Assembly: GCA_026413225.1 (NCBI GenBank)
Contig: CM048572.1
Span: 9,052,001-9,116,000, forward strand
Origin: Otis tarda
Taxonomy: Eukaryota; Chordata; Aves; Otidiformes; Otididae
DNA: 64,000 nt
Direction of reading: 5' to 3'
In this document: positions 9,286-22,600 of the stretch, piece by piece
Position numbering within the stretch: position 1 is the first letter of the stretch
Layout of the letters: every line of letters starts with the position of its first letter
Notes under the pieces: model-generated
Database searches by the model: none
What the model was told of the DNA's origin: nothing
The model's input: the letters and a program-made list of their open reading frames with translations, nothing else
Made by a program: the position numbers and the translations under genes

Positions 9286-11908
9286 GAAGGTGGCTTTTCT
9301 AAGTGACTGACTTAGCCATCTCTGCTCAGTGTGCTGCTTTCTACACACCCTGTGAAAAAAACATCTTGCATCAGCTTTACACCATGCGAGGAGTGCAGGG
9401 GTCAACTCCAGGCAGTGTCTCCACTGCTGGCCAGGCCACCACAGGAAGGGCTTGACGAGTCTGAACATCCTGGAGGACTTGGGTCTCAGTAGCTGGGAAG
9501 ATGTTTTGAAGACAATAAAATGTTTGCTGGCCCTCCGCATGACCCTGTCACCAGGGAGGCTGCAAAATACCACCTGGAGAAGACCCCTTCCTCGTATCAC
9601 CTCAAACCTCTTTAGCCAGGTCAGTGGATATGGTCTTGAAAGGAAAGGGAAAGTCTTAAACTAGTAATCTTAATCTTCTCCCTCTAATTTTCCCAGTTTC
9701 ATGGAAGTTGACACAACACTTGAAAAATGCATTTCAAGCCATCACATCATGCTTCAAGGTTCTGTATTTAAACCATAAGACAAGGAAGGAAACAAAACCA
9801 AAATAACACTTCACATCCTGCTTTACAGTCACTCGAGTCCATTAAAAATTGCCAGAAACATGCAAGAACTTCATATAGTTTGTCATTATCCTGTGGAGTT
9901 TATAATGTAAGTTTCTTCTGTATATCTATGGTCAACTACCAGCTGAATATCTTTAAAAAAAATCAAAGCCTACCACTGCGGAAACACACTGTGAGGCCTT
10001 CCTTACAGTGGAGACAACACCAGGTCCAGTCTCGCAGAGATCAGAGTGCTCTTGCTACAATTCAGGGGAAATGTTTCTGTATGTGAGCCATTTTAAAACA
10101 CATGAGGAATTTAAGGAGCCTTAGGTCAGCTGAATAATCTGAGAGGATACAACGACTTCATTAAATCCATGATGCATAGTAATTCACATCACATGATAAA
10201 GACTGAAGGGGACCAAAACCTCTCTGATAGCTAACTGGTTTCACCACTACAGTTTTTCCCTGCCCTCATATTAATAGAGGCCTTCAAGTCTGTAATGGCT
10301 GTGATAAGATATTTGGTTACATTGATGTAATGTACTTTTTCTTATCAATATGCAAACAGGACCCTAATCTATTTATCTCCCTGACATTTTATTTGGAGGA
10401 TGGGGGGGAAGGAGGGTTGTCTTTGAAGGTTGCTTTCAAACTTTGGTATCTGATGAAACCAAGTTGACTTCTAAAGTAAATAATAATTGTTATGTGCAAA
10501 GAGTAATGTTTTATTTTTCAGTAGTATTTTCCAGGTTTTATCAAACAAGTTTTGAAACAGGCTGCAGTTATACATTGTATTTACCTTCTGCAGAGTGCGT
10601 TTGCATAGGTCAGCCGTTACAAGCACCCTTGTCAAAATAAGGCACAGTAATGCACAGATGTCCCTTGGGAGACCTAATGTATGAGGCTAAGTACATAATA
10701 GTCTTTAATTTTTCAAGGGGAGAAGTCACTTTGGAAGATGCTAGGAGGGTTAATGCCAGGGAACCAATGACATCTGGACAACTGCAATCAATTCATTTCA
10801 AGAAAAGTACAGTGGTTTGGATTGCAGGAAACATTGATCTGGGCAATAACAGCTCCTCAGTGCCAGCCACCCCTCCCTTTTTGTGTGTTTCTCAGTTGTG
10901 TCCTGGTTATGACTGTAAATCCTTGGCAGGAGGATAGCATTACCAATCTACATTCTTGTGAAGGTTGAAAAGGGAGCTAAATAGAGCAGTAAAAGGTAAA
11001 CTGATTTTAATTTGCCCATCCATTTTCTCTCAGATTTTTTTTTGCTATTCTCTATCCCCACTTAGAAGTCCAGAATTCTTTTGGTCCAACAGATCATTGC
11101 CAAGTCCTGCACGTCATGCAAGTAAAAGCACAACACAAAATCTTGCATTTGCAGAAGGGAGGCTGACCTTCTGTTGTCATAATTTCATTATTTATTTAAA
11201 GGCATGTCCTATTCTATTTTTATTTAGATGATCATGCCTATTGCTCTGGGGGAAAAAAAAACACACCAAAAGGTAAAGGTATTGAGATATCTTTTAAGTA
11301 ATTTTAAGCCAGAGTATCTCAGCAGGGAAGCCCTGTAGGCTGTTATGGTTATAAGGACCATCTGTAATATCACTGAACCTCAACTGCTCCCGGTCATTTA
11401 CAGATATCCCTTTTCTCTTCAGGCTCTTCTTTTCAAAATAATAGCAAATTGGCGTGTATTTTCTCTCTGCTTATCACAGGATCATTTGAAGTTGAGCCAT
11501 CTAATCCTGAAGATTTTTTAGCTAAACAAAACTCATGCACTTTATTGACCTGGACTGCGACATGTAACCACTAGTCTGAGCTAGGACTTGTGAATCGCCA
11601 CCGTGCCCTTGAGGAATGCAGCACGTATTATCTAGGGGAGCAATCCACCTGGGCGGTTACTAAAGCGTGTGTATTCTGCATTTTCACTGGAGAATTTTCG
11701 CCGCCATTCTCTTTTGCATCTTGGGAGACTCGTACTGTGCTTCTGTTCCATCATTTTAAACAATTCAGCTCTTTATTTTTAAAATATCTGTAAGGTACAG
11801 TGCAGTATTCAGCCCTGGTAGATTATCTGGGCAATGAACTACCATCAGTCAGAAGTTTGCACCTTATTCCTGGTTCAACTGGCCAGCTAACAGCTGTTAG
11901 ATTTTCTA

Positions 11909-11936
11909 CCTCCATTTATGAGCCTCCATTTATGAG
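11909..11936. repeat. 14-bp perfect tandem duplication
   Basis: The 14-mer CCTCCATTTATGAG occurs twice back to back with no mismatch. This looks like a recent replication-slippage duplication. Confidence 0.9.
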
Positions 11937-12142
11937 TTGCTCTTAGTGGAATTAAATACGGATATCAGGGAAAGAAAATATTTCCAGTAAATCCACTGGC
12001 TCCAATTATAGGAACTGGCTACAAAAAAAAAAAGACTTAGGAAAGTGTAATTAAATCCATGGACATTCTGCAAACAGAACAAAGGTTGAAGAGCTGAAAT
12101 TTTTTCCACAGAAAAGTTGTCTACATACAAATGAAATCATAC

Positions 12143-12238
12143 CTGCTTTCTGGCCACTCCTGCACACACATATTGATCATTCCTGCGTTTTGAAGATTTC
12201 ATTCTGAATGGACCTCAAGATGCATAATTCCTCTTCAT
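12143..12238 (-). other. Exon-like segment with strong splice sites
   Basis: The minus-strand acceptor is CCCTGTTCCTTAG (AG at 12239-12240), an excellent pyrimidine tract. The donor is AAGCAG|GTATGA (GT at 12141-12142). The exon would be 96 bp. If entered at phase 1, as the 19597-19658 segment would require, the frame reads DEEELCILRSIQNEIFKTQE and then TGA in the middle of the exon. It is therefore either an alternative terminal exon or untranslated. Another frame contains an ATG followed by KSSKRRNDQYVCAGVARKQ up to the donor, which could be a start. The splice signals are good but the coding status is unresolved. Confidence 0.25.
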
Positions 12239-14580
12239 CTAAGGAACAGGGAGGGTTTGGTTTGCAAAGGACAGAGAAAACATTTTAGCAAGTCTCTGCT
12301 GACACCTGCAAACACGCGTGTCCTATATGCACCTCTGATCTTGACAAAATGAATGTTTTCTCACCCTGCTGTATTTTACCAGGGAGACAAACGCGCTTTT
12401 AGAATGACCAGTTATCTGCAGCACTGATGAGATATCAAGCCTTGGAGGACAGGAGGGCAAAGGTTTCCAAAATTTTTTACACAGATGGAAGATCTAACGG
12501 GTGGAGGCCCAGGCTGAATAACCCAACTGCAGAGGAGGCCACCCTGCAGAGCTCCTCCCTGCCTCCAGGCTCCGGCCTGCTTTCTGACAGCTCTCAGCGT
12601 TGGCCTCCCAAACACATCCAGAGAAGCCTTGTAGCCACTACAGCCTCCACAATTAAAAGTTTGTTTTCTGTGTATTTACACAAGGCTTGTCAGTCTGCAA
12701 AGGGTATCGAGAACCCACTTTTGTGGGACTCTGCTCTAGAGTTGCTGTTGTCTCCTGTGGGTGCCAGGGGCAGTAGGATGCTGGGGGGAGCAGGTTCAAC
12801 ACAGTTTCTCCCTTGTGATTTCTCAGTTAAACCTTCATCTACTCTGTTACTAAAAAGCAAATATTTGCTTAATCATAAGAGAATATTAAGTACATAATTT
12901 CTACATTAGTTGCCATTGACTGTATTAGAATGGGACATTTGTTTTACACAATGCAGTCCCTAGGCCGCTGGAACCCCAGATCTCTTTGGTTAGACAGACC
13001 ATTGGTCTTGCACAGATACAGATGTGAACGTTACTGCCTTGCCACCAAGAAATTATTTTTGAGCATAATGCTTAAGAGTGTTTACAGTTCAAATACTAAC
13101 AAAACATTTAGAGGTACACATTTCAATACAGTATATGGGAAACACCTGGCCTCAGAAACATTTGGGTAAAAATTGCTGTCAACCTTCTGTTTGTCAAAAG
13201 GGTATATTTATCCTCTGACTTTTTGTCATGACCTCTGCATTCTGAAATGAATTAAAGGTTTATGTGCAGGAATGCAGAGAGCAGGAAATCAGGAAATAGC
13301 ATGGGAAATGGCTTTCCTGTCCCGTTTCACTGCTTTACGTACTGTAACGTCATCGAGTGCAGAGACTCGACAGTTTATGTTGGCATCCTTAATTTGGGAT
13401 GCGCATGTCCTATTGCTTTGTTCTCTGCTACTGGAGTACCAAGAGGATCTCTTAAAGGATACAGTGTTGATTTAATTTCAGTACAAGACAGCAAGAGACA
13501 TGTTAAGATTTCCATGGCGATTTGTTTATGTGGTTAACTGGAAAACTAGACATGTTTGAGCTAGTTAGATACAACTAATGCTCTCTTCTGAACCATCTGC
13601 CCTTGCATACATTTTTTAAAGTAAAGCAGAAAGATCAAGTCTACCTAGGAAGCATCCAGCATTTCCATTTTCACAAACTAATTTCTCTAAAGGAATATCC
13701 AGTTTGGAAGCAGAGCTCATAAACTAAGAGTGTAAGAAAATAATTTGTATTTCATAACAGTGTTCCGTAAGACTTCTATGCTTTTAAGCACTACAACAAA
13801 GAACCAGGTGGGCAAAGTGCATGACCTATTTGGTGCTTAATGGCCTTATTGAAATGCATTGAAATACTGAGTTGGGTGGAATTGCTCACTCTGGCTCTCA
13901 ATGGTAGCAACAATAAATTGCCTGAATTATTTTCAAGTTGCAGCATTGAGATCAAGGACATACAATTAAAAAAAAAAAAAAGAAAAAAATAAATCAAATA
14001 GGTTTTGTGGTGGCTGGATACTTCCCAGGAAAATTATCATTGATATTTTGTGCAAGTATTTGGTAACTGCTGGTTGGTAGAAGACGAAATCTCCGAATAT
14101 CTTAAATATCAAATCTCTTTCGCTCAAATACTTAAATACATCAGGATCCAACTTTAAATTAGCTACATTTTGGCTTGGTAGCCTTTTGAATTAAGCAACA
14201 TCTGTAGAACTCAGTGGGGATGGTAAAAGCTCTGAAAGCAGCAGAACTCGCTTAGCACTTTATAACATCAAGTGCTTAAAGACAGTCCTGAGACCCTTAA
14301 TTCTTATTGCCTTTTCCACCAAATTTGTCAAGAATTGCCATACATATGAGAGTAAGAGAGGTCTTATACTCAGTTTTCTTAGCAATACCCCGCCTAAGAA
14401 AAAAGGGCCAAATACTACACTTAAAGATGATCACAAAATGTCTATTAATACTGTGTTCAGCTGAGCTTTTCCTCTTTTAACACTACTGTAAACAAATTGT
14501 CAATCTACCTACATCAACTCCCTCCTCCACAAAATAATCTTCGTTCTGCACTTTATATATCCCATATCTGGATGGAAAAA

Positions 14581-14676
14581 CAATTGGTGCCAATTTTAAA
14601 TATTTTTGTTTCTATGCCTTTGTTTAAACAATTGATGCCAATTTTTAGTATTTTTGTTTCTATACCTTTGTTTAAA
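14581..14676. repeat. 48-bp tandem duplication, two copies
   Basis: Unit one (14581-14628) and unit two (14629-14676) are each 48 bp, starting CAATTG(G/A)TGCCAATTTT and ending CCTTTGTTTAAA. They differ at four positions. The period is a multiple of three, so a 16-residue repeat appears in the overlapping open frame. All four differences change the residue, which argues against coding constraint. Confidence 0.95.
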
Positions 14677-15582
14677 CAAATCAACCAACGTGGCTAAAAC
14701 ATGCAAGTTTTCATTCAACTGTTTAAATAGAGTATTTGGAAGTAGATGGGTGTTTACAGGAAGCTCCAAAATAGGAATGTATATTTTTATGCAGTAATTA
14801 GTGATTGTTTAATATACCAACTGGGAAGGCAAAGGACAGCATAAACACATAATTGTTACCAGGCAGGGAGAAGTAGAGCATTAGGAGATAGCATAAATAG
14901 TCAAACGTGACCTCAAAAGGTCAAAAGAGAACTAAACAATTTTGTCACAGCACTTGCTTATTTAAGTCAATGCAAGTCCAATTTCCTCTCTGCTGTTTTG
15001 CCTGGTATTTTATACTGTCCAGTATTATTCTTCTTTGACAGAGACACACACAGAGTCAGTTGTCCTACGTACGTTTACAAGTTGTGTGCAACTATTAAGC
15101 AAGAATAATCTAGAGCATTTTGCAAGTCAAAGATGACTATTTTAAACATAACTCCACGTAAAATGCTGAACTAAAAATATCCACGTTATATTAATTTCTA
15201 ACAATGATTTACTGAGGTCAGTGACAATAAAAATGCAAGTCAGCTATGGAGGCATTTTGTAACCTCGTTGATTTTTTTTTAACCCCCTTCATGCTGCCAT
15301 GTACAAGATTACCCTGCCACTGAGTAGCAACAAAATTTTAAATTTAATCTCTGAAACAAACAATTTTCACTGAATTCATTCATGTTTTGACCCCCACTCC
15401 CCCCTGAAAAAAAAAATCATCTTTCTGTTTCAATGCAAGGCTAGGATTTCACCATGGGGGAGTAGCCTCTATGTTTGAACCACATGGAAGACAGGATTAT
15501 TTGGTTACACTTTAAACCATGTTCATTTTTAGAGCCTGTTCTTCATAACAAATAGGGCATTTTATCCTCATATTCTTTATCT

Positions 15583-15609
15583 TTTTTTTCCTTTTTTTTT
15601 TTTTTTTTT
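15583..15609. repeat. Poly-T tract with one CC interruption
   Basis: Eight T, CC, then seventeen T. It is a mononucleotide tract and could mark an old inserted A-tail on the minus strand, though no element is recognisable beside it. Confidence 0.85.
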
Positions 15610-17764
15610 AAGTTTCCTTGGAGTGATTATAAAAATCACTTAAATCCTGAAGGGGAACTATGCCTCAGTGACAAAACAAATTTGCCACAAATCATTTTAC
15701 AAAAGAACAGCAGGACTTTAGACCAAACTCGGGAACTGTTCCTATTCATCATTCATTTGTTTTGGAAACTCCACCCTCCTCCTGCCATGTTCAATATCTA
15801 ATTGGCATTCTGACACTTCAGATAACCAAACATCTGCTGCATGGATGCTTCTCAGAAGTCTTTTGTTCTGTAAGTTGGAGTTCAAGGGATACAACTTTCC
15901 GATACACTAGATTCATGCCATTGTTAGGGCAACTACTCTTCCTGAATGGAGAGAAAACAGTCAAATAAAAGCATTTTGCACAAATACTTCCCCCTGCCCT
16001 TCTGATAAGCTTCCTAAGGCGTTAGTGTATTAAAATTCAGATGTCAGAGTACTGCTGCTTCTTAGCTATTTCCGCAGTTTAGGAAGTCGGGGTCTTTGCA
16101 ACCCTCCTGTTAACAGTTGCTGACAAAAGGTTAATTTCTGTTGCAGTGACAAGCAGATTTCATCACCAAGTAAAACTGAATGCAGATTTTGCCTGCCCCT
16201 TTTTTTTTTTTCTTTTTCTTTTTCAATATAGCAATTCAATTAATGTAAGTTACCAAGATGGGTATCTACCATTCAGGGCTGGTGTGAGACCTTAGGAATT
16301 AATATATTGAAAGCAGTTTGGAACACTTGGATAAAAAGGCATTGTAGATCTGTGAAGAAATATTATTATTAGATCAATAATAAACTGTATATAAAATTTA
16401 GCAAGCAAGATTTGCATGTTTCTGCTGTTAGGCATTCTTTAGCCTAGAGGCTTTATTGTATGATGGGTTCAGCCAATATTGTGAATACATTCTCTGTAGC
16501 TTCCAGAGTTTTCAGAGCAGCTTCTGTGTGCTGGGCCCTGATCAGCCTACATAAACAAGAAAAAGCCACAGACCTTGCGTCCTCGTGGAAGGACAAGACT
16601 GGGAGAGGAGGAAGGCACAAGTTGGTACCCAAGTTATGATGTGTTTCGGTAAACAGCCAAGGGTAAAACCCACACTGCTGGGGTCTTCCCTCTGCTTCAC
16701 TGTTAGACTTTCCATGACATGGTTCCTACTGAACTCTAGGAGAATCCAGCTCTCATCCAGCAGGTATTTCCCTGCTCAGAAGCATAGAAAGGACGTTCCC
16801 TTCGCAAGCACGGCCTCCATTTCTATGAATGGGTTGTTAAATGCCCGAAGGATCTGGGCAAAAAAAAACCACCCAAGGCCCAGAAGAGGTGTGAGCATCA
16901 GCAGGGGATGGGGCTCCTCGCTGCCCCAAAGAGCGGCTGCCCAGGCGCTGCTGCAGTCCCCTACCTGCCTAGATTTCCAAGCCTTGCTTGATACAATTCC
17001 CCCACCCCCACCCCCTGGAAATCTGGCTCTCTCTGAAATCAAGTTGCTGTAAACTCTGTGAGGCAGGTTACAGAGGAGGGCACTGATGAATGCCCCTAAA
17101 AACCCATTGTGCCCACGCTGCTGCATGAAAAAGACTGCTGAATACACTGCATAGGAAACAACTCACGTCATTGTCCTCCTGCACGCACAATCACTCAAAT
17201 GATGCATGTAAATAAGAGATTTTATAGGCACATTCACTTTGCAAATCCTTCCCATCTATTCCAAAGGAGCCACATTGTAAACATTAACAGGCTGATCGTA
17301 AGCCTGAATTTAGCAAAAAGGCTTCCAGTAACACATGAGTGGGACTGAGTTAGACAGACTGACTTCTGTGTTCCAGATACCTCACTGGTTACCAGCCTCA
17401 GACTTGGGCCCTCACAAGCATTCGAAGTGTATGAAATATCTTCTGTAACATCTAAATACATCAGCCAACTAGGAGAGGAAGGAGACAAAATTGTGCTAAG
17501 TATCTGTCTAGGCAGAGAAAGGGATAGAAGAAAAAAAAATTCTGGCTAATTATTTAAATGAATGACTCTGCAGGATCTGACACAGAGAGAACAGTTAGTC
17601 CACAAAGAAATCACATTTGATATTTCCCCGTGCTATTTTTGGTGAAGGACTGGGTAGTTATGAAGACCTGGATGAGACAGGTGAAAGTGGAACAGTTATT
17701 TGTACCTCTTGATAACTATGGCCAAAAGTGATCTTGTCCCTTGTAAAATGTTGATTTATATTTA

Positions 17765-17905
17765 GTGTTGAGTAGTCCAGCCTGGTAGGATGGAGTTAGC
17801 ATATGGCTTTGGGAAATCTGGATTTAATTCCTTGCTTTCTAAGCAAAATCTTTCTTAATCTTGGCCAAGTGACTTAGCAATCGGACCTTCAACACATACT
17901 CTAGT
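17765..17905 (+). repeat. MIR-like SINE relic, plus orientation
   Basis: The order of motifs follows MIR. There is a 'gagttagcatatgg'-like box, then a 'ctttgggaaatctggattt'-like segment, then 'cttaatcttggccaagtg' followed by 'acttagcaa', matching the MIR core 'gaccttgggcaagtcacttaacc'. Heavily diverged, as expected for this ancient amniote family. Confidence 0.55.
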
Positions 17906-19596
17906 GCTGCTGAATGCAAAACACATTTGCAACAAAGCACAAATCTGCAAATATATTGTGTTTCTCTTTATTTTCTCAGGGGATATCCTAGTACATGACT
18001 AGGCTAATTAAATTCTCCAAGTAATTTTGTCGAAGCCAGACAGCTGGTATAATTCTAGCCCCAGGTCTGCTTGGCCAGCCAGGCAGTGAGCGCCACCTCC
18101 ATGGCCAGGATTAGTGGCAGTTCACTGCCAAGAGACTTGGAAATGAACTACATGTGAAATTACATTTAGAAATCTGGTGCAGTTTGGATGTGGACCAGAG
18201 TCCATCATTTGAGTAACCTCATAAAGCATGTTGTAGGAGATGAGCTTCCTTTCTGCTTCCTAGAAAACACACTGTAAAATGACAAGTCCTTTTAATGCCA
18301 TTTCTGTGCCTGCTTTTGAGATTTTGAACCCTATGGCACCTTCAGATATATGTCTCAGAGTAAAAATGCTCAAAGCGGGAACCTTTTCATTTTTCCCAGT
18401 TCAGCACACAGATCTGGATCCAAGTGGAGGCAGTGTTTCACTGAGAAACCTGCAATGACATTTCTGCTTCTCCACAGAAACTTCTCCCTGGAAGTTTTCT
18501 GGCTGATAAAGTCTTTCTTATAAAGCAATTGAGAGTCTGCCAAGAGAAGCAGGGGAGAGAGCTGAAGCCCTTTGTGTGCGATGTCTCCAGTCCTCTGCTC
18601 TCAGGTTGGTGAGACCAGGTCTGTACCTGGAAAACCAAGGCGAAGGACTTCCAAATCCATGTGATAGCTCCCACATGTTTTTCCATTGCTTAGCCCAAAG
18701 GGTCCTTTGAAGCATCTTTCTTTTTCTTCATGTGCCCTCTCGTGCCTGCACTCACGGCCTCTCACCGGATCGCTTTCTGGACATGGTTGTTGGGGCCTTC
18801 TGTCAGTCTGTCCAACCCACTTTCTCTTTTCTCCCCCCCTGCTTTTTTTTTCTTGTAAAGAAGAGAGATGTCAATGAATCCCTGACCTACATAGGCTGAC
18901 CCTGAGCAGTCAGAGATAATACACAAGAGTAAATGAGGTCAAAAATGGAGGAAAGCCCCCACATAGTGAACTTCCTAGCAAGGTTTAGCTGCACCACAAC
19001 TTCCTGAGAACTGCTCGGATAAGTTTCAACCTCTCTGTGTCCTTTAAAGCCCTTTCAGATTCTTTACATAAATTTTTGGCAAGGTTTACCACAAAAAAAA
19101 AGGGTAACCCTAGAGAGAGGGCGATAAGGGAAGATTTCCTCATGCTCTCCTTCCTTTGCCCCTCCGCGGTGCCAGCACGCTTGAGTGGACGTGACAAACT
19201 CGGTTCTGCTGAGGACAATGCAATAAGATGGCCTTGGTGGCTCCTGGTGCAAGACTCACCCCTTGGCTGGCACTGTGAATCTGCTGGGAGGATGTCCTCA
19301 CTGTCCTGCCTGGGAAACCGAGCTGTTCCCCTTGGGACAACTTCAACAACTTAGAGGTGTCAATGCCCAGCAAGGCAAAGCTTGATTCTCCGATTTAGCA
19401 GGACTGATTTAAAAAGCGTAAATATGCATCTATAGATAGAAAGTGTCAGTCCATGCATTTAAGTTGTTCATATCTGGCAACAAGGGTCATACGTAAAACC
19501 TGCTAAAGCATTTAATTTGAATCAGATAGCCTGCAGCTTTCTCACATACAAAAAAAAAAAAAAATCCTTTCACAAAAGAGGTCTGAGAAGTCTTAC

Positions 19597-19658
19597 CTGG
19601 CGCTGAGAAAGCAACAGTGTCAGAATCATATATATTCATCCCAGCATGAAACAGGCTT
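19597..19658 (-). other. Exon-like open segment with a good donor
   Basis: On the minus strand a CGCCAG|GTAAGA donor (GT at 19595-19596) closes an open frame reading SLFHAGMNIYDSDTVAFSAP. The frame also contains an ATG that could be a start. The upstream acceptor would be GTAAAG (AG at 19659-19660) or three bases further in, both with a weak pyrimidine tract. Entered at phase 2 it would continue from the 41450-41493 segment. It leaves at phase 1, compatible with 12143-12238. The peptide looks protein-like but is unidentified. Confidence 0.2.
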
Positions 19659-22600
19659 CTTTACTGATGGTAACATAACATCCAGGTGTTAGGCCTCAAC
19701 CCCACTTCAACTATTGTTTATTGCCATTGCATGGATTAATCCCTGCTGTCAGTCCAGTCTGCAAGATGCTCTAAGAAAGAAAGGTCTGCATAGCATCACG
19801 AGTGTCAGATCCTGCTTTGATACACTTTATCTTCCCTTATCCCTTCAAACTCACCATGACTACTCTGCCTGACATGCTAAAAATGCTTTAGAATTGGTGC
19901 ATATAGGCTAAACTGTGGTTTCAGGGGAAAAAAAAACCTGCCCACCCCCACTTTTTCTTCTTTTTTTTCCCCTTTTTTGACAGAAATCATTGTTGATCTG
20001 ATAAGAAGTTTGTGGAGTATCCAGTTACAAACTGAGAATCCCCAGAGTCAGTGATTCATTAGTAGTTATCCTAGTGTTACAGGAAGTAAACAGCTTTTAG
20101 ATGTGCATTTTGCATCTAATTATGTCACAGTCCACTGGCCTTCTCAAAGGTGTGTTGTTTTTCAGGGTAATACATTAAAGATAACAGATTTTACAACAGC
20201 AGCTGGGAAAAAAACCAAAATAGATAAGTCATGGAAGCTTTGTAAAAGAAGTGGGAGATCTTTGTTACCCAGAGAAGACAACTGGGTGTCATCTGAAAGG
20301 ACGTGAAACTTTATCCAGCAAAAAGGTTTCTGCCAAAGCTTCTCTATTTTTGTGGCTCGTATTCTACTTCCAGAAAGATCCTGAATCCATTTATTTGTGT
20401 ACTTCCCCACTAAACAATTAATTTCAGTTAATACTCAATGGTTTCATTCTGTCCTTGGATTCATTAAAACAAACTATCCTGAATTTATATGGCAGCACGA
20501 GAGGATAGGGTTGAGCCGAGAGGGATTTCTCCACTTAGGAGTTTCAGTTTACTACTGTGGGTCAGAAGTCGAATCGCTGTGTATCCAGCACTAACGGATT
20601 TTTAACATAAATTATCTGTCACTTCAGCTGAGTTGAGTTTGTCAAGACTCAAGAAGCGTTTTTTCTAACAGCCTGGATGCCAACACATTGCTCCCACCAC
20701 TACCCAGGGAGGCTTTGCCTGTTGCCCATCTCCTAACCCAGGCGCTGATGACTGTCACTCACCCACTCCAACACAAGTGTGGCAGTGGATTGGGCACAAC
20801 CCCACTTGTGACAAGCACTGGGACCAGCACAGTGCAGAGCTGATGCCTCAGACTTCGACCAGCAATGGGCAGGGAAGAGCTTCGGCGCATTGAACGCGGG
20901 TCACTAAATCACAAGCCTAGAAGGAGGTAGAGGGGTAGGCCGAGGAGAGCAGATTCTCCTGGGACATGGGCCAGCGTGACGGGAGAGATGTTCCTGTGGG
21001 AGCAGCAGGACAGCATGGCCTGCCAAGTGAGACCTGGCACCGTCTGCAGTTGCCATGATCTTAACTTATTTTTGGAGATGTTAAAAAGAGGACGACAGCA
21101 CATTTTGGACACAAACAACGACATTCCTGTGAATGCTGTCCAGGATGTATTTAAGCAGGGGATGACTGATCCCATTAGTCTGCTAAATCCCAGACTCAGG
21201 GGTGCAGAGAGCAGCATTCTTAAAAAACAGGCATTTTTTTTAGTCTTACTTTAAAAAATGAAATTAATAATCTAAGTTACAGTTAGGTAAATAATAATTT
21301 GATAGTGAATAAAAGTCAGAGATTTCATTAAAGCACTTTTCCCCCACCATGCCTCCAAAAATTCTGTCAGCTATGTGCCAGGAAAAATTGTTTAGTAATT
21401 TTAACGCACTTGTGCATCCCTTTTCCATTCAAGAGACTACTGTTCTGTTATTTTGCTCTGTTACGGTTTGCAGGTTTTGCCCAGCCCAGGGCAATGCTGT
21501 CAGACTGTCTGTCCTCTCTTCTGTTCTTTTACCAATCCCAGCTATCTCAAAGGGAGTACCAGCATGAAACATCTCCCTCCTTTCCCCATTTGTTATGATA
21601 GGTAGCAAAGAGAAGCTCCATCATTTAGTAGCCTATGCCTCGCTATTTCTGCTGACAGCTTGACGAGCTGAACATGTAACGCTGAGGTGTCCTTGGCTTC
21701 CCAGCAGTGTGTGTGCATTCCCAGCAGCTTTTTCCTTAATGCTCTACCACACTTCTCCACAATTGCATCCTTCCATCTCACAGCAATCTCCTTTTACTTG
21801 ATAAAAGCAATGATAGATATCTGGACAAATTTGTCTATTCCCAACTCCTCCTGGACTAGGAATCGATGGCTAGGAATGGAATTACAGGGTAGAGTCAGAG
21901 GATGGGTTTGGTCAATAGTCACTTGGGCTTTTGCCTTTCATTTCCTCCTCCAGCACCTAAAATGCTATACCACCACAAACAAAAAGCAATACAAAACCAA
22001 AAAACCTAGAGGATATAACTGTTTTTCCATTGCTTTTTGCCTGTGTGGATTCTCCTATTTCTACCAAGGAAAACCCATGCAGCTGCTCCTGCCTCCATCA
22101 GCACGCTAATGAGTTATCTCCTTCCCTCTGCTCCACACACAGAAACCTTGGGAAATTGATCTTCCTTTGGGACCTCTATTTGTCTCTCAAATTTAGTTGA
22201 AATTGGACAATTTCTTGTAGTGGGGAGGGGGATGGGGGAGATGGGCACACAAACACAGAGACATAGGGAGTACAATGACGTAAACCTAATTTCCTAAGGA
22301 AATCGGGCTAAGCTGATGAGGCCAGGGAGCTGTGTGGAGTAACGCAGGCATGACTGTGGTGATTCCCGAGCACCCTGCTGAGGAGCAAGGCAGCATTTTG
22401 CTCAGGGATGGTGTGTCCCTGGGGACGATGTCCTCCTGCCTCGCACAGTGCTGCCAGCTTCAGCTCTTCCCCCCTCTGCCAGCAGCACTGCACACTACTT
22501 CCAGCGTGTGCCCCGGTTCCTCCCATCCACAAAAGGAAAATTCAAACTTCCTTCCACATTCTGGCAGGGCCTTGCTAAGATCTTCCCACCATATGTGAAA

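Larger units (their letters stand above)
8379..12142. other. No gene recognised
   Basis: This is non-coding sequence. It contains a weak MIR-like trace at 9225-9285 and a 14-bp tandem duplication at 11909-11936. A moderately GC-richer segment at 9330-9600 has overlapping open frames on both strands, but neither resembles a known protein. Confidence 0.6.
12239..19596. other. No gene recognised
   Basis: This is non-coding sequence holding a 48-bp tandem duplication (14581-14676), pyrimidine runs (15583-15609; around 16200-16225), an A-rich run near 13967-13989 and a MIR-like relic (17765-17905). Open frames such as 12427-12897 and 16585-17052 (plus) are unlike any protein I know and lack splice support. 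Confidence 0.6.

Noticed and set aside
12143-12238. Reading the in-frame TGA of the 12.2-kb segment as selenocysteine
   Set aside because: There is no evidence for a selenocysteine insertion element and no selenoprotein family match. An untranslated or terminal exon, or chance, is far simpler.
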